NCBI GenBank assembly: GCA_009664345.1
Contig: CP043547.1
Coordinates: 124,001 to 188,000 of the forward strand
Length of the DNA: 64,000 nt
Source: Planctomycetales bacterium 10988
Lineage (GTDB): Bacteria > Planctomycetota > Planctomycetia > Pirellulales > Pb10988
Direction: 5' to 3'
The position numbers were made by a program, and so were the translations under genes. Of this stretch, positions 52,509 to 62,429 are shown in pieces. Numbering within the stretch: the stretch's first letter is position 1; the number at the start of each line of letters is the position of its first letter. A model generated the notes under the pieces. That model searched no databases. It was not told the origin of the DNA and saw only the letters and a program-made list of their open reading frames with translations.

Positions 52509-54704
52509 CTAACGAGTTGTCTCACAGCAAACAGCGAGTCGCGGCCGTGTTTTATAGTCAACCGTTAAATCCGAGCAACTAGCACGGAGCCAACGCGAGA
52601 GTGCCATCAACGGGAAATAAAGCGGATACAGATGGTAGCGAAGATAAAAGACTTGCGGAAACCCGGTTCCGGTGAACTCTTCTTCGGTCCAGCTTCCGTC
52701 GTTGTTTTGATGGGTGGCTAGCCATTGAATTCCTCGGCGAACCGTTTCGCTTTCGGCTTCGCCAGCCGCAATCAGACCTAAGAGTGCCCAAGCGGTTTGA
52801 CTGGCCGTGGCTTCCCCGATTCCCTTTTGTCTCAGATCGCCATAGCTTTCTGGTGATTCTCCCCAACCTCCCGACGGTTGCTGAGTGCAGCGGAGCCATT
52901 CGACGCCGGCCCGAATCATGGGATGATCTTGAGGGAAGTCGATCGCCGCCAGCCCTTGGAGAACTTGCCAAGTACCATAAATATAGTTCACGCCCCAGCG
53001 ACCGAACCAACTGCCGTCGGCTTCCTGGGTTTGTTCCAAGTAGGCAACCGCTCGATTGACGGCGGAGTGCCCAAGGCGTTTGCCTCGTTTTCCCAAGAGC
53101 TCCAGAATACGGGCCGTCAGGTCTGGCGTGCTTGGATCATTCATAGCGTTGTGATCGGCAAAAGGAAGCGAAGAGAGCATTTCTCGATGATTGTTGCGGT
53201 CGAAAGCTCCCCAACCACCATCGCTATTTTGCATGGCATAAAGCCACTTTTCACCGCGATCCAACGCGAGATCGATTCGGTCTTGCCAGGCTTCGTCATC
53301 TTCCAAGGCAGATTCGTCTGCGTCGTAACCTTCTTCTTCGTAAAGGTTTAAGTCCGCGGGAAAGAGACCTTCGTGTGCCCAAGCTTCTTGACGTTTGCCA
53401 ACCAGGTCCTGTTGTCGCATCAAGGCCATCATCACCATGGCGGTGTCGTCAGTATCAGGATAATAAGCATTCGCATGCTCGAAGCACCAGCCGCCCGGTT
53501 CGGCCGTGACGGTCTCTGACCAATCCCCTTTCGTAAGCACTTGTTTATCCAGTAGCCAAGCAGCGGACTTCTTCAAGGCTTCATGATCTGCCCAAACCCC
53601 GCTATCGCTGAGGGCAACCGAAGCAATCGCGGTATCCCAAACCGGAGATTCACACGGTTGGACGCGGAGCGTATCTTCTTCTTCGATGATCAATTTTTCG
53701 AGTTGAGCATAAGAGTATTTTTGTTCGGGCGAATCTTTCGCATAGCCGAGGACATCAAAAATGATGATGCTCCACAGAATCGAGGGGAAAATCGCCCCGA
53801 GTCCATCACTATTTTCAAAGCGTTCTCGCATCCAGGCTTCAGCCTTTTTCAAGGCGATCTTTTGCAATGGCACGCATTTTTTCTTTTCGAGCCATTTATA
53901 AAGGCGATCGAACTGGTAGGCAGCTTTTCCTACCAAACGACTGAGCCGACTGGCTTCCCCGGGGTATTTCGGAACAGGCCAATGCTCCGGTGAGCGGATG
54001 AAGAGTTCGCGAATGCCTTCCGATGGCGAAATTTTTCGGCAAGGCTTCAAGGCAGTCATGACCGACATCGGGACAACCATGGTTCTCGCCCAGGAACTCA
54101 TTGCATAGAGAGAAATGGGAAGCCACTTCGGCAGCAGCATCAATTCCGTGGGAATCGCAGGGCAGTCACGATATTCGATTTGCCCAAGAAATGCTAAATA
54201 GAAACGTGTAAAGGTATTGACTTCATCAGCACCACCAGCGGCCAGAATTGCTCGGCGAGCTTGTTGCAAGGCTTCGGAAGAAGGATCGTGCCCGGTGAGC
54301 TTTAAGGCAAAATACGCCTTCACACTGGCACTGATATTCATCGGACCGCCAGGATACAGCGACCAGCCCCCTTCATCGTTTTGTTTCTTGAGAAGATAAT
54401 TCGCAGCTTTTTTAGCTCGTTCGCCGCGTTCATGACCGAGATAAGCCTGAAGAAGAATGAATTCACTTTCGAGAATCGTGTCGCCTTCGAGTTCTCCTTG
54501 CCAGTAGCCTTCGGGCTTTTGTTCACTGAGCAGAAGATAGCGACTGAGGCCGACAGAACGCCGGGCTTGTTCGAAGAGCTTGACTTTATCCGTTTCCGCA
54601 GGGTGAAACGTGTTGTCTTGCGAGAAGGGAGAGGTTTCCTCTACTTGCTGGGATTCTGATTGGGGATCCCAAGCGACGATCCGCCCGTTCCAGGTGGTAT
54701 TCAT
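52509..54704 (-). CDS. shc: squalene-hopene cyclase
   Basis: A 731-residue class II triterpene cyclase that turns squalene into hopene/hopanol, membrane-associated. The acid catalyst DTDD (Asp417-Asp420, in YYPDTDDTAMV) is intact. QW repeats include QKPEGYWQGELEGD, KKQNDEGGWSLYPGGPM, MQNSDGGWGAFDRNN and TQQPSGGWGES, QNNDGSWTEEEFTGTGFP. It is about 80 residues longer than usual, owing to an N-terminal extension (1-60) and an acidic insert after the DTDD region (YEEEGYDADESALEDDEAW). Its product fits hopanoid-containing planctomycete membranes. No squalene-synthesis genes lie within the window. Confidence 0.96.
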   Translation of the reverse strand: MNTTWNGRIVAWDPQSESQQVEETSPFSQDNTFHPAETDKVKLFEQARRSVGLSRYLLLSEQKPEGYWQGELEGDTILESEFILLQAYLGHERGERAKKAANYLLKKQNDEGGWSLYPGGPMNISASVKAYFALKLTGHDPSSEALQQARRAILAAGGADEVNTFTRFYLAFLGQIEYRDCPAIPTELMLLPKWLPISLYAMSSWARTMVVPMSVMTALKPCRKISPSEGIRELFIRSPEHWPVPKYPGEASRLSRLVGKAAYQFDRLYKWLEKKKCVPLQKIALKKAEAWMRERFENSDGLGAIFPSILWSIIIFDVLGYAKDSPEQKYSYAQLEKLIIEEEDTLRVQPCESPVWDTAIASVALSDSGVWADHEALKKSAAWLLDKQVLTKGDWSETVTAEPGGWCFEHANAYYPDTDDTAMVMMALMRQQDLVGKRQEAWAHEGLFPADLNLYEEEGYDADESALEDDEAWQDRIDLALDRGEKWLYAMQNSDGGWGAFDRNNHREMLSSLPFADHNAMNDPSTPDLTARILELLGKRGKRLGHSAVNRAVAYLEQTQEADGSWFGRWGVNYIYGTWQVLQGLAAIDFPQDHPMIRAGVEWLRCTQQPSGGWGESPESYGDLRQKGIGEATASQTAWALLGLIAAGEAESETVRRGIQWLATHQNNDGSWTEEEFTGTGFPQVFYLRYHLYPLYFPLMALSRWLRASCSDLTVDYKTRPRLAVCCETTR

Positions 54705-55192
54705 TCTTCCATCCTTGAAGAAAGGTATCGGAGGCTTCTCCTTAGCCTCACACGCAAATTGACAGGAAAGGATCGATACTCTAGGTAATCCTCACCGGCC
54801 GTTCAAGCCCATCTCTGGCGACTTTAGTCAAAACAAATTGTTTTTTGAAAAAGTTCGCGCTGGGCAACTACAAACTGCGTAAGTTAGTCAACCTACCAGG
54901 TTATGAGAAGTTTCTTTTCCGCTGCTTTTAGAGTTTGTGGTCAAAGGTAATTTGGAAATCACGTCTTCAAGTGTTTACGTGGTTTTCATGGATTTCGACC
55001 ACTGGTTCTAAGAAAGGAACTTCTGCGATTGCCCCGAAAGACTCCTCCTGTATGACACATTCTTTCTGGATTTCAAGAGATAAAGTGATAATTTTTTCCG
55101 GGTGTTCCCTTCCCCAGAGAGTTCCGTAAAATGAACGACTTGCTAAAGAAGACCACCTCCATACTTCTGAACTTAGGGCGAGAAAGAACGCA
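54705..55192. other. divergent intergenic region between shc and the DapA-family gene
   Basis: These 488 bases lie between divergent genes, with no gene seen. A TTGACA(17)TAGGTA pair occurs on the plus strand at 54759-54787, but it is 400 bases from the next start and its -10 is poor; I leave it uncalled. A GAGAAAG site precedes the plus gene. Confidence 0.45.
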
Positions 55193-56125
55193 ATGGCTAA
55201 CGATAAATCTCCGCTTTCCGGTATTTTTACCCCGAATTTGACGCTGGTTGATGAAAAGGGACAAGTCCTCGAAGAGGAGCTACGCCGCTATACCGATTGG
55301 CTCATCGACAAGGGCGTTCATGGCCTCTACCCGAACGGTTCGACCGGGGAGTTTACGCGTTTTCGTCCTGAAGAACGGCGGCGAATTGCCACAATCATCG
55401 CTGAGCAAACCGCCGGGCGCGTCCCGATCTTGGCGGGAGCCGCGGAAGAAAATCTGCAAGAAACCCTCAAAACATGCGAGTTTTACGCAGAATTAGGCGT
55501 GCGAGCCGTCGCCGTGGTTTCGCCCTTTTATTACAAGCTAAGCCCGGATGCGGTTTATGCCTACTTCGCGGAAATCGGGAAGAACTCGCCAATCGATGTG
55601 ACGCTTTACAATATTCCGATGTTCGCTTCGCCGATTGATGTGCCGACGGTGCAGCGATTGAGCGAAGAATATCCCCGCATTATCGGGATCAAAGATTCCT
55701 CCGGCGACCTGCCGCACATGATGCGGATGATTCAAGCCGTGCGGCCCAATCGTCCTGACTTTACCTTTATGACGGGTTGGGATGCCGCTCTCTTGCCGAT
55801 GCTCTTGATGGGTTGTAATGGTGGAACGAATGCCACCAGCGGAATCGCCCCGGAATGGACCAAGCAACTCTTTGAAGATGCCACCAGCGGAAACTTTGAA
55901 GCAGCGAAAGCGATGCAATATCGCATTCTTCAACTCTTCGATCGCGCGATCGGCACCGGTGATTTTCCCGACGGATTCCGGGTCGCTTTGCAACTTCGTG
56001 GCTTCAAAACCGGCTGGGGACGCCAACCGCAAACCGCTGCCCAGAAACAACAATTAGAAGAATTGCGAGGAATCCTTGCTCCGCTTCTCGATGAAACCGC
56101 GATCAGTGAAGCCTTGCATTCTTAA
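55193..56125 (+). CDS. DapA/NAL-family class I aldolase (dihydrodipicolinate synthase-like)
   Basis: A 310-residue TIM-barrel aldolase. The Schiff-base Lys is in GIKDSSGD, the Tyr in LYNIPMF, and the carboxylate-binding loop in [11 protein letters not shown]. Family members condense or split pyruvate with an aldehyde (lysine synthesis, sialic acid cleavage, keto-deoxy sugar acids). The loop GSTGEF and the length fit either DapA or the sugar-acid aldolases; the standard DapA triad is not fully recognisable, so the substrate is left open. It stands convergent with aroB, 15 bases apart. Confidence 0.87.
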   Translation: MANDKSPLSGIFTPNLTLVDEKGQVLEEELRRYTDWLIDKGVHGLYPNGSTGEFTRFRPEERRRIATIIAEQTAGRVPILAGAAEENLQETLKTCEFYAELGVRAVAVVSPFYYKLSPDAVYAYFAEIGKNSPIDVTLYNIPMFASPIDVPTVQRLSEEYPRIIGIKDSSGDLPHMMRMIQAVRPNRPDFTFMTGWDAALLPMLLMGCNGGTNATSGIAPEWTKQLFEDATSGNFEAAKAMQYRILQLFDRAIGTGDFPDGFRVALQLRGFKTGWGRQPQTAAQKQQLEELRGILAPLLDETAISEALHS

Positions 56126-56126
56126 A

Positions 56127-56150
56127 AAGTACTTTTGTTTTTAAGTACTT
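56127..56150. terminator. possible bidirectional hairpin between convergent genes
   Basis: Two copies of the self-complementary AAGTACTT (56127-56134, 56143-56150) form a stem around TTGTTTTT, spanning the end of aroB and the gap to the plus gene. It is AT-rich and has only a short U-run, so the call is weak. Confidence 0.35.
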
Positions 56151-57286
56151 CTTGCGGCCATCTCTTCCAAAAAGTTAAGCAAGTCTTCTTGCGCGACATC
56201 CTTAACCAACTCGACATGCCCAAGACGGGTCGGAAGAATCAAGCGGAGGGAGCCAAGCTCGTTCTTTTTATCCTTTTGCATCACCTTGAGAATGGCACTC
56301 GGATCGAAGGAAGGGGGCTTTGTGGGAAGGCCGATCGCTGCAAGAAGTTGATATTGTCGCTTTGTCACTTCGGCGTCGATCATTCCTCGGCGTTCGGCAT
56401 AACGCGAGGCCAGAATCATTCCAATCGAAACGGCCTCGCCATGGACAAGGTCTTCGTAATCGGCAAGCCGTTCAAAGGCATGGCCGAAGGTATGTCCATA
56501 GTTCAGAATTGCCCGAAGTCCGGTAGTTTCTCGCTCATCTTCCCGCACGACGTCTGCCTTTAATTCGCAAGATCGGCGGATGATATGTTGGAGAACATGG
56601 GCTTCGCGTTGCTGAATTTCATCTAAATGTGATTCAAGATAGGCAAAGAACTCTTCATCGAGAATCACGCCATATTTGACAACTTCCGCCAAACCGGCCC
56701 GATATTCCCGCTCAGGCAGGGAATTGAGAACCTCCGTATCAATAATCACGGCTTTAGGTTGCCAAAAGGCCCCGACCATATTTTTGGCCTGTGGCAGATT
56801 GATCCCGACTTTTCCACCTACGGAGCTATCGACTTGAGCCAGAAGGCTGGTCGGAATCTGGACGAAGGGAATCCCTCTCGTATAGCTGGCCGCGACAAAA
56901 CCCGCTAAGTCACCGATAACTCCGCCACCGAGGGCAATCATGACCGTCTTGCGATCTGCCCCTAAATCCGCCATTTGCTCCAATAAGGAACCATATAATT
57001 CCACGCATTTGGAGGCTTCTCCGGCGGGAATGACCAATAGATCAATCGAAAGATCGTTCTCGGCTAAGCTTTCGCAGAGTTTATAGCCCAGGGTTTCTTC
57101 AAGATTTTCATCGGTCATTACGACCACATGACCAGCTTCTGGGCATGCTTGAGCGAAGATTTCCCCCACTTCCGCAAAGATTTGGGTTCCGATCACGATG
57201 GGGTAGGACCGATCGGCCAATTCTACCGGAAGCGTTTGCCAAGCTGGTTCCTCGTTTTGGTCGTCAGCGGTGCCAAATCCTATCAT
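56141..57286 (-). CDS. aroB: 3-dehydroquinate synthase
   Basis: A 381-residue NAD- and metal-dependent enzyme that cyclises DAHP to 3-dehydroquinate, the second step of the shikimate pathway. Motifs are GGGVIGDLAGFVAASYTRGIPFVQIPTSLLAQVDSSVGGK, EVVKYGVILD and the metal site NYGHTFGHAFERL. It follows the small gene 57308-57556 by 21 bases. The N-terminal 15 residues before PVELADRSYPIVIG are non-conserved. Confidence 0.96.
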   Translation of the reverse strand: MIGFGTADDQNEEPAWQTLPVELADRSYPIVIGTQIFAEVGEIFAQACPEAGHVVVMTDENLEETLGYKLCESLAENDLSIDLLVIPAGEASKCVELYGSLLEQMADLGADRKTVMIALGGGVIGDLAGFVAASYTRGIPFVQIPTSLLAQVDSSVGGKVGINLPQAKNMVGAFWQPKAVIIDTEVLNSLPEREYRAGLAEVVKYGVILDEEFFAYLESHLDEIQQREAHVLQHIIRRSCELKADVVREDERETTGLRAILNYGHTFGHAFERLADYEDLVHGEAVSIGMILASRYAERRGMIDAEVTKRQYQLLAAIGLPTKPPSFDPSAILKVMQKDKKNELGSLRLILPTRLGHVELVKDVAQEDLLNFLEEMAARST

Positions 57287-57307
57287 TTGCGTTCAACTTC
57301 TCTATTA

Positions 57308-57556
57308 TTATTTGACTTCGGTTTCTGCTGCCGTTGCTTCGAGCCGTTGCAAATCGCCCTCGGTTACCGTGATTTGGCGACAAAAACCCGTGTGCATCCG
57401 GACATATTCTAAATGTTCAACTTGGTCGGGCTGGGCATGCAATTGACTTTCGATTTTTAACTTATCAAGAGGGTTCCGGTCACTTAATTCCGGCGGCCAA
57501 ACCGTTCGCTGCTCCATGACCAGACTTTCTCGATAGGGATCAAAACGATCTGTCAT
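57308..57556 (-). CDS. small conserved-looking protein upstream of aroB
   Basis: An 82-residue protein starting at ATG 57556 (MTDRFDPYRESLVMEQ), with AAGGGTGAG upstream; the frame open to 57712 has no start support. It is polar, without membrane segment or Cys pair (one Cys only), and contains VWPPELSDRNPLDKLKIESQLHAQPDQVEHLEYVRMHTGF. I do not recognise it. Close spacing to aroB suggests co-expression. Confidence 0.65.
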   Translation of the reverse strand: MTDRFDPYRESLVMEQRTVWPPELSDRNPLDKLKIESQLHAQPDQVEHLEYVRMHTGFCRQITVTEGDLQRLEATAAETEVK

Positions 57557-57812
57557 AGTGTGCTCACCCTTGAAAAAGAATACACTAATTAACAATGTGT
57601 CTACAAACAACGAATCTAAACACTGGAAATGCCCCGATTTTACCTTCTTGACGCAAAAATACGACCGGCAGTTCTCAGGATCTCTAAAAAGTGTGAAAGT
57701 TCTTCGGTTCAAGGATAGAGATAGAAGAAGGTTTGACCGATTGTGATGAAAGATTTTGAAGATTGTTGATCATTTTTGACGGAATAACTGCACGCGAATG
57801 GGATAAAGAAGT

Positions 57813-58346
57813 ATGAGCGATTCAACATTTAAGCCACCGACGCGGTATCCTGGAGGTGGAAAATTTGTGGTCCTATTATTAATGGGCATCTGTCTTTTCA
57901 TTGCGGGCTTCGGCTGGTGGTACCAAGTACAAAATCAGCAGCAGGTTCTCCGCTGGTTGGGGCCAGAAAACGCGGAACTTGTGCAACATGGCACCAAGGT
58001 AACGGCCACGAAGTTAAAAAAAACGACCGGGGAGGTAGCCAGCGATTCTTCCAAGTCAGAATCCGACCCAACGATCGAGATTACTAAAGCGGGGGGATTT
58101 TCGCATATGCGTCTCTTACTCCTGCGAGATTCAACTTATTATTGGCAAGAAAAGATCGAGGAAACCCCGGCTTGGGAATATCTGTGCCGCTTCTCGGACG
58201 AAAACGGCAGGAGTTTTGAATTATTAATCGATCCGGCAACGGGGAGTTTCCAAGTTCCCGGCAATCATCGAATCTTGCGTTGTAAGCCTGCTTTTCAAGA
58301 GTTTTTAGAGACCTTCTTTCAGGAGCAATTTTGGAAATTTCTCTGA
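57813..58346 (+). CDS. single-span membrane protein, unknown
   Basis: A 177-residue protein. A polar N-terminus (MSDSTFKPPTRYPGGGK) leads to one helix (FVVLLLMGICLFIAGFGWWY), then a coil-like region (QVQNQQQVLRWLGPENAEL), a Ser/Lys/Thr-rich linker and a beta-rich C-terminal domain (GGFSHMRLLLLRDSTYYWQEKIEE, FELLIDPATGSFQVPG). Likely an inner-membrane protein with an extracytoplasmic domain. No family recognised. It precedes the OleBC fusion by 121 bases on the same strand. Confidence 0.7.
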   Translation: MSDSTFKPPTRYPGGGKFVVLLLMGICLFIAGFGWWYQVQNQQQVLRWLGPENAELVQHGTKVTATKLKKTTGEVASDSSKSESDPTIEITKAGGFSHMRLLLLRDSTYYWQEKIEETPAWEYLCRFSDENGRSFELLIDPATGSFQVPGNHRILRCKPAFQEFLETFFQEQFWKFL

Positions 58347-58467
58347 GTTGGAAAGAATTGAAATTTCAAAGCTTGATTTCTAAGCGGGCCATTTTGAAAA
58401 GCACCGAGGTCAAGTATGATCTTGGCAACCGTTTCATCCGCATCCTACCCAAATAGAACGTAGCCGT

Positions 58468-61191
58468 ATGTCGCCCTCCTCTGCCAATTCGTCTTTCCAG
58501 CCTTCCTCTTCTTCATGGCGGGAGGAATACCCCTTTCAGTCTCACTTCCTTGATTTAGAAGGGGTGAAATACCATTATTTGGATGAATCCCCGGCCTCGA
58601 ACTCCCCGAAAGCCTCCCCGCTGTTGATGGTTCATGGCAATCCGACTTGGTCCTTTTATTATCGAAATCTCGTCAAGGCATTTGCGCCTAAACATCGGGT
58701 AGTTGTCCCGGATCACGTTGGTTGTGGATTGTCCGATAAGCCACAAGAGTACGAATACCGCTTGGCACGGCATATTGAAAATATTTGTAAGCTCATTGAA
58801 TATTTGGACTTACAAGATATTTGGCTAGCCGTCCATGACTGGGGAGGGGCAATCGGTTTGGGGGCCGCAGTTGAAATGCCAGAGCGTTTTTCCCGGCTGA
58901 CCCTCTTCAATACAGCAGCCTATCGAGATCGGCGAATTCCTCTGCGGATTCGAGTTTGTCGTATGCCGTACTTCGGAGAATCGGCGGTCAGAAAGGGAAA
59001 TGCTTTCGCTCGGGCCGCCCTGACGATGGCCACGAACAAGCCTGAGCGAATGACGCCAACGGTTCAGGCCGGACTTCTCGCACCCTATGACAATTGGGAA
59101 AACCGCGTCGCAATTCAACGATTCGTCGAAGATATTCCGCTGAATGTCAATCACCCCAGTTATTGCCGTTTGCAACAGGTAGAAGCCGGTCTGGCGAAGC
59201 TCCAGCATTTGCCTTGTCAGTTGATTTGGGGAATGCAAGATTGGTGCTTTTCTCCCCATTTTCTGAAGCGGTTTAAAACCGAATTCTTTCCTGACGCGGA
59301 AGTACATCGCTTTGAGCAGGCGGGCCATTATATCGTGGAGGATGCCCACGAAGAGATTGTTCCGTTGATGGAGTCTTTTTATGAGAAAGAGACGGAGTCA
59401 GAGCATCACGAAACAACCAAGCCAAGTTCTCCACTTCCCTCGGTTTCAACGATTTCTTGGTTGACGAAGCGACATTATCCTGAGGCAGACCCAACGATTC
59501 ATGGCAATCAGCGGGAAGAGCCATCCCAGAAGATCGGAAATATCGCTCAACTCTTGGAGCAACAGGCGAAAGCTCGCCCAAATGCCTTGGCCATCGCCGC
59601 TCCGGGGAAACGGAATTCAGAAGGAATCCGACAATATGAAACCCTGACCTACGCCGAGTTGGACACCTTGAGCCATTATTTTGCGGTGAATTTACTGGCT
59701 TCCGGGATTCCCCGAGGCTCGCGATTGGCCCTTATGGTTCGCTTTGGTCCTGAATTTATCATCGCCACCTTCGGTTTACTGAAAGCGGGCTTCGTGGTCA
59801 TTTTGATCGACCCGGCGATGGGAATTCGCCCCATGGTCAAATGTCTCGAAGAGGCGAAACCCGCCGGATTTGTAGCCATTCCGACGGTTCACAAAGTAGT
59901 AAGAATCTTGAAGAAACGCTTCCCAGAAGCCAAATGGAATGTCACCGTTGGGAAGAGTCTGTTCTCGAAAAATCCTACCTTTGATCAGCTTTTACAAAAG
60001 CCATCCGGCGACTTAACTCTCGAAAGAACAAAGAGTTCCGATCCGGCAGCGATTATCTTTACAAGTGGCTCGACCGGAACACCCAAAGGGGTTGAATACC
60101 GACATGCGAACTTTGCGGCTCAGGTAACAGAGATTCAATCCCGCTTTGCCATCGAGCCCGGTGAGATTAATTTGCCGGGATTTCCGCTCTTTGGACTCTT
60201 TGATGCAGCCATGGGGGTGACGACGATCCTTCCTGATATGGACCCGACCCGGCCAGCCAAGGTGAATCCGGCCAAGATCATCGAGGCGATGAACGACTGG
60301 CGAACAACGCAGGCCTTTGGCTCACCTGCCATGTGGCATCGAATCGGGGATTATTGCCAATCACATGGCACGAAAATGCCAATGCAAAGGGTTCTCTCCG
60401 CCGGGGCTCCGGTTCCGCCGAAAACTTTGAGAAAAATCACCGAAGCCCTGCCTGATAAAGGATTAATGCACACACCTTATGGGGCTACGGAGTCTTTGCC
60501 AGTGGCAAGTATCGATTCCGAAACCGTGCTTCAGGAAACAGCGGGAGCAACGAGCAAAGGGGCGGGAACGTGCGTCGGTTCCAAATTTCCGGGGATTCAG
60601 TGGAATATTATCGAAATTGTGGAAGGCCCCTTGACCGAAGAGTCGATCAATCCACTTCCTCACGGGGAAATTGGTGAGTTGATGGTTCAAGGCGATGTCG
60701 TGACTCCGTCCTATTTCCGCAAGCCAGAGGCAACCGAAAAAGCCAAGGTCTGGATTGATGGCAAATGTTGGCACCGCATGGGAGATGCCGGCTATCTGGA
60801 TAAAGAAGGACGCTTTTGGTTCTGTGGGCGGATCGCACATCGAGTGAAAACAGCGGATCGAATCCTCTATCCGGTTCCACTCGAAGGGATTTTCAATCAA
60901 CATCCAAAAGTTTATCGCTCTGCCCTGGTCGGGGTCGGCACCTTTGGAACGCAAGTTCCTGTGCTGGTCGTGGAAACTTATCCAAATCAGAAGCCTAAAT
61001 CCCTAGCCCAAAAGAACAAATTAATTCTCGAATTGCAAGAAATCGCCATGCAGCACGAGGAAACCAAAGCGATTCAATACTATTTGCTCCACCCTTCGTT
61101 TCCTGTGGATATTCGCCATAATGCCAAGATCTTCCGGGAAAAAATCGCGCTCTGGGCTACCAAACATCTCAAGTTACCAGGGACTGAATAA
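58468..61191 (+). CDS. oleBC: OleB-OleC fusion (beta-lactone decarboxylase / beta-lactone synthetase)
   Basis: A 907-residue fusion. Residues ~25-310 are an alpha/beta-hydrolase of haloalkane-dehalogenase type: VHGNPTWSFYYRNL, DHVGCGLSDKP, nucleophile Asp124 in VHDWGGAIG and the catalytic His in EQAGHYIVED. In OleB this Asp attacks a beta-lactone and releases CO2 and a cis-olefin. After a Ser/Pro/Thr linker (~310-345), residues ~350-907 are an AMP-dependent ligase: FTSGSTGTPKGVEYRHANF (from residue 531), PYGATESLP and MGDAGYLDKEGRFWFCGR. In OleC it forms the beta-lactone from a beta-hydroxy acid. OleBC fusions are known in this pathway of long-chain olefin synthesis. OleA and OleD are absent from the window. 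The fusion call rests on order and motifs. Confidence 0.9.
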   Translation: MSPSSANSSFQPSSSSWREEYPFQSHFLDLEGVKYHYLDESPASNSPKASPLLMVHGNPTWSFYYRNLVKAFAPKHRVVVPDHVGCGLSDKPQEYEYRLARHIENICKLIEYLDLQDIWLAVHDWGGAIGLGAAVEMPERFSRLTLFNTAAYRDRRIPLRIRVCRMPYFGESAVRKGNAFARAALTMATNKPERMTPTVQAGLLAPYDNWENRVAIQRFVEDIPLNVNHPSYCRLQQVEAGLAKLQHLPCQLIWGMQDWCFSPHFLKRFKTEFFPDAEVHRFEQAGHYIVEDAHEEIVPLMESFYEKETESEHHETTKPSSPLPSVSTISWLTKRHYPEADPTIHGNQREEPSQKIGNIAQLLEQQAKARPNALAIAAPGKRNSEGIRQYETLTYAELDTLSHYFAVNLLASGIPRGSRLALMVRFGPEFIIATFGLLKAGFVVILIDPAMGIRPMVKCLEEAKPAGFVAIPTVHKVVRILKKRFPEAKWNVTVGKSLFSKNPTFDQLLQKPSGDLTLERTKSSDPAAIIFTSGSTGTPKGVEYRHANFAAQVTEIQSRFAIEPGEINLPGFPLFGLFDAAMGVTTILPDMDPTRPAKVNPAKIIEAMNDWRTTQAFGSPAMWHRIGDYCQSHGTKMPMQRVLSAGAPVPPKTLRKITEALPDKGLMHTPYGATESLPVASIDSETVLQETAGATSKGAGTCVGSKFPGIQWNIIEIVEGPLTEESINPLPHGEIGELMVQGDVVTPSYFRKPEATEKAKVWIDGKCWHRMGDAGYLDKEGRFWFCGRIAHRVKTADRILYPVPLEGIFNQHPKVYRSALVGVGTFGTQVPVLVVETYPNQKPKSLAQKNKLILELQEIAMQHEETKAIQYYLLHPSFPVDIRHNAKIFREKIALWATKHLKLPGTE

Positions 61192-61208
61192 TAGCAAGGC
61201 TTCTATTA
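61189..61208. terminator. weak hairpin between convergent genes
   Basis: TAATAG and CTATTA (61189-61194, 61203-61208) pair around an 8-base loop across the stops of the OleBC fusion and the PQQ-propeller gene. Six AT-rich pairs and no U-run; low confidence. Confidence 0.25.
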
Positions 61209-62429
61209 CTCAGAAGGTTTTCCAAAACAGTAGAGCAAAGAGCCAGTGCGAACAAGGAAAGCTCCGGGGATGGCAGCCACGCCGTAAATGCGGTCTTCAA
61301 CTTCCAAAGGATTTTCCGCAAGGATTTCAGACTCATCGCCCGCTTTCATCACCACGGTGGTGCCTTCCTTTGTGAAGAAATAAATACGATCCCCGCTGGC
61401 AATCGGCGAAGCCCAGCAAGAATCCGGCAGCCGTTGATTCCAGACTTCTTCCCCATCCTCAAGTTGAAGACAGGTCGCAACCCCTGAGCGATTGACCATA
61501 TAAATTCGATCGCGATAGACGAGCGGTGAACTGAAAGAGACGGTCGCTTTTCGCGCGGTCCAAAGAAGCTCCGGCTGCATGGTGATGTTCTTCAATGGAA
61601 GAGCGGAATTGTTGCCAGGATCGCCGGAAGCGATGATCATTACTTCTCCGTTGACGGTGGGCGACGGCACCGTGTTCCCTTCAAAACCATCCAACTTCCA
61701 CAATTCTTTGCCGTTCTCCAGATCGTAGGCGGCAACTTCTCCCGACGAACTGGTGAGAATATATTGTTTTCCATTCAATTTAATCGCTACGGGAGAACTC
61801 CAGCTTGCTCCGGTCGTTCTGTCTGTCTTCCAAAGTGTCTCGCCGGTTTTTTTGTGAACCGCCAATAAATAAGATTGCCCTCCATGGTCGATTTGAAGGA
61901 TGACCCGATTGCCAACCAAAATCGGTGAAGTCCCCAGACCATGATTTCCGTCGATGGGCCCATATAATTCTGTTAGGTTCTTGGACCATTGCACTTCTCC
62001 GGCGTGAGTGAAACAGAACAGATCGCCACTTTCGAAAAAGACATACACTCCTGCCGCATCCACGACCGGAGTAGGAGCACCACGGCTGTGATAATCATCA
62101 TTTTTTTGTAAGGCGCTGGCGGGGAGAACTTTCTTCCAAGCCTCAGTTCCGTCCTTGCAGCGGAAGGCAAATACCCATAGATTTTCCTTGTCATCTCCTT
62201 CAACAGAGGTCAAATAGACCATTTCTTCCCAAACAACAGGGCTAGATTGTCCGTATCCAATAAGTTCGGCTTTCCATGCCAAATTTTCTTCCGCAGACCA
62301 TTTGAGTGGCAAAGAAGGTTGAGAAGCCAAGCTGGTTCCATTGCCTCGAAACGCGGTCCAGGCTTCCTCTGCCTGAAGGGATTGAACACTAAAGAGCAGA
62401 AGAACAACTGTGCAAAAAAAAGTTTTCAT
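61206..62429 (-). CDS. secreted PQQ-like beta-propeller protein
   Basis: A 407-residue protein starting at ATG 62429 (MKTFFCTVVLLLFSVQSLQA), a signal peptide; the upstream extension is rejected. It opens AWTAFRGNGTS, as in the gene at 46439-47698, and has propeller repeats (ENLAWKAELIGYGQSSPVVWEE, GEVQWSKNLTELYGPIDGNHG, GETLWKTDRTTGASWSSPVA, NGKELWKLDGFEGNTVPSP). Two members of this family occur within 16 kb. Secreted; no catalytic residues identified. It is divergent from the thioredoxin gene. Confidence 0.87.
   Translation of the reverse strand: MKTFFCTVVLLLFSVQSLQAEEAWTAFRGNGTSLASQPSLPLKWSAEENLAWKAELIGYGQSSPVVWEEMVYLTSVEGDDKENLWVFAFRCKDGTEAWKKVLPASALQKNDDYHSRGAPTPVVDAAGVYVFFESGDLFCFTHAGEVQWSKNLTELYGPIDGNHGLGTSPILVGNRVILQIDHGGQSYLLAVHKKTGETLWKTDRTTGASWSSPVAIKLNGKQYILTSSSGEVAAYDLENGKELWKLDGFEGNTVPSPTVNGEVMIIASGDPGNNSALPLKNITMQPELLWTARKATVSFSSPLVYRDRIYMVNRSGVATCLQLEDGEEVWNQRLPDSCWASPIASGDRIYFFTKEGTTVVMKAGDESEILAENPLEVEDRIYGVAAIPGAFLVRTGSLLYCFGKPSE

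Noticed and set aside
54759-54787. TTGACA(17)TAGGTA promoter-like pair
   Set aside because: Weak -10, wrong orientation for shc, and 400 bases from the plus-strand gene.
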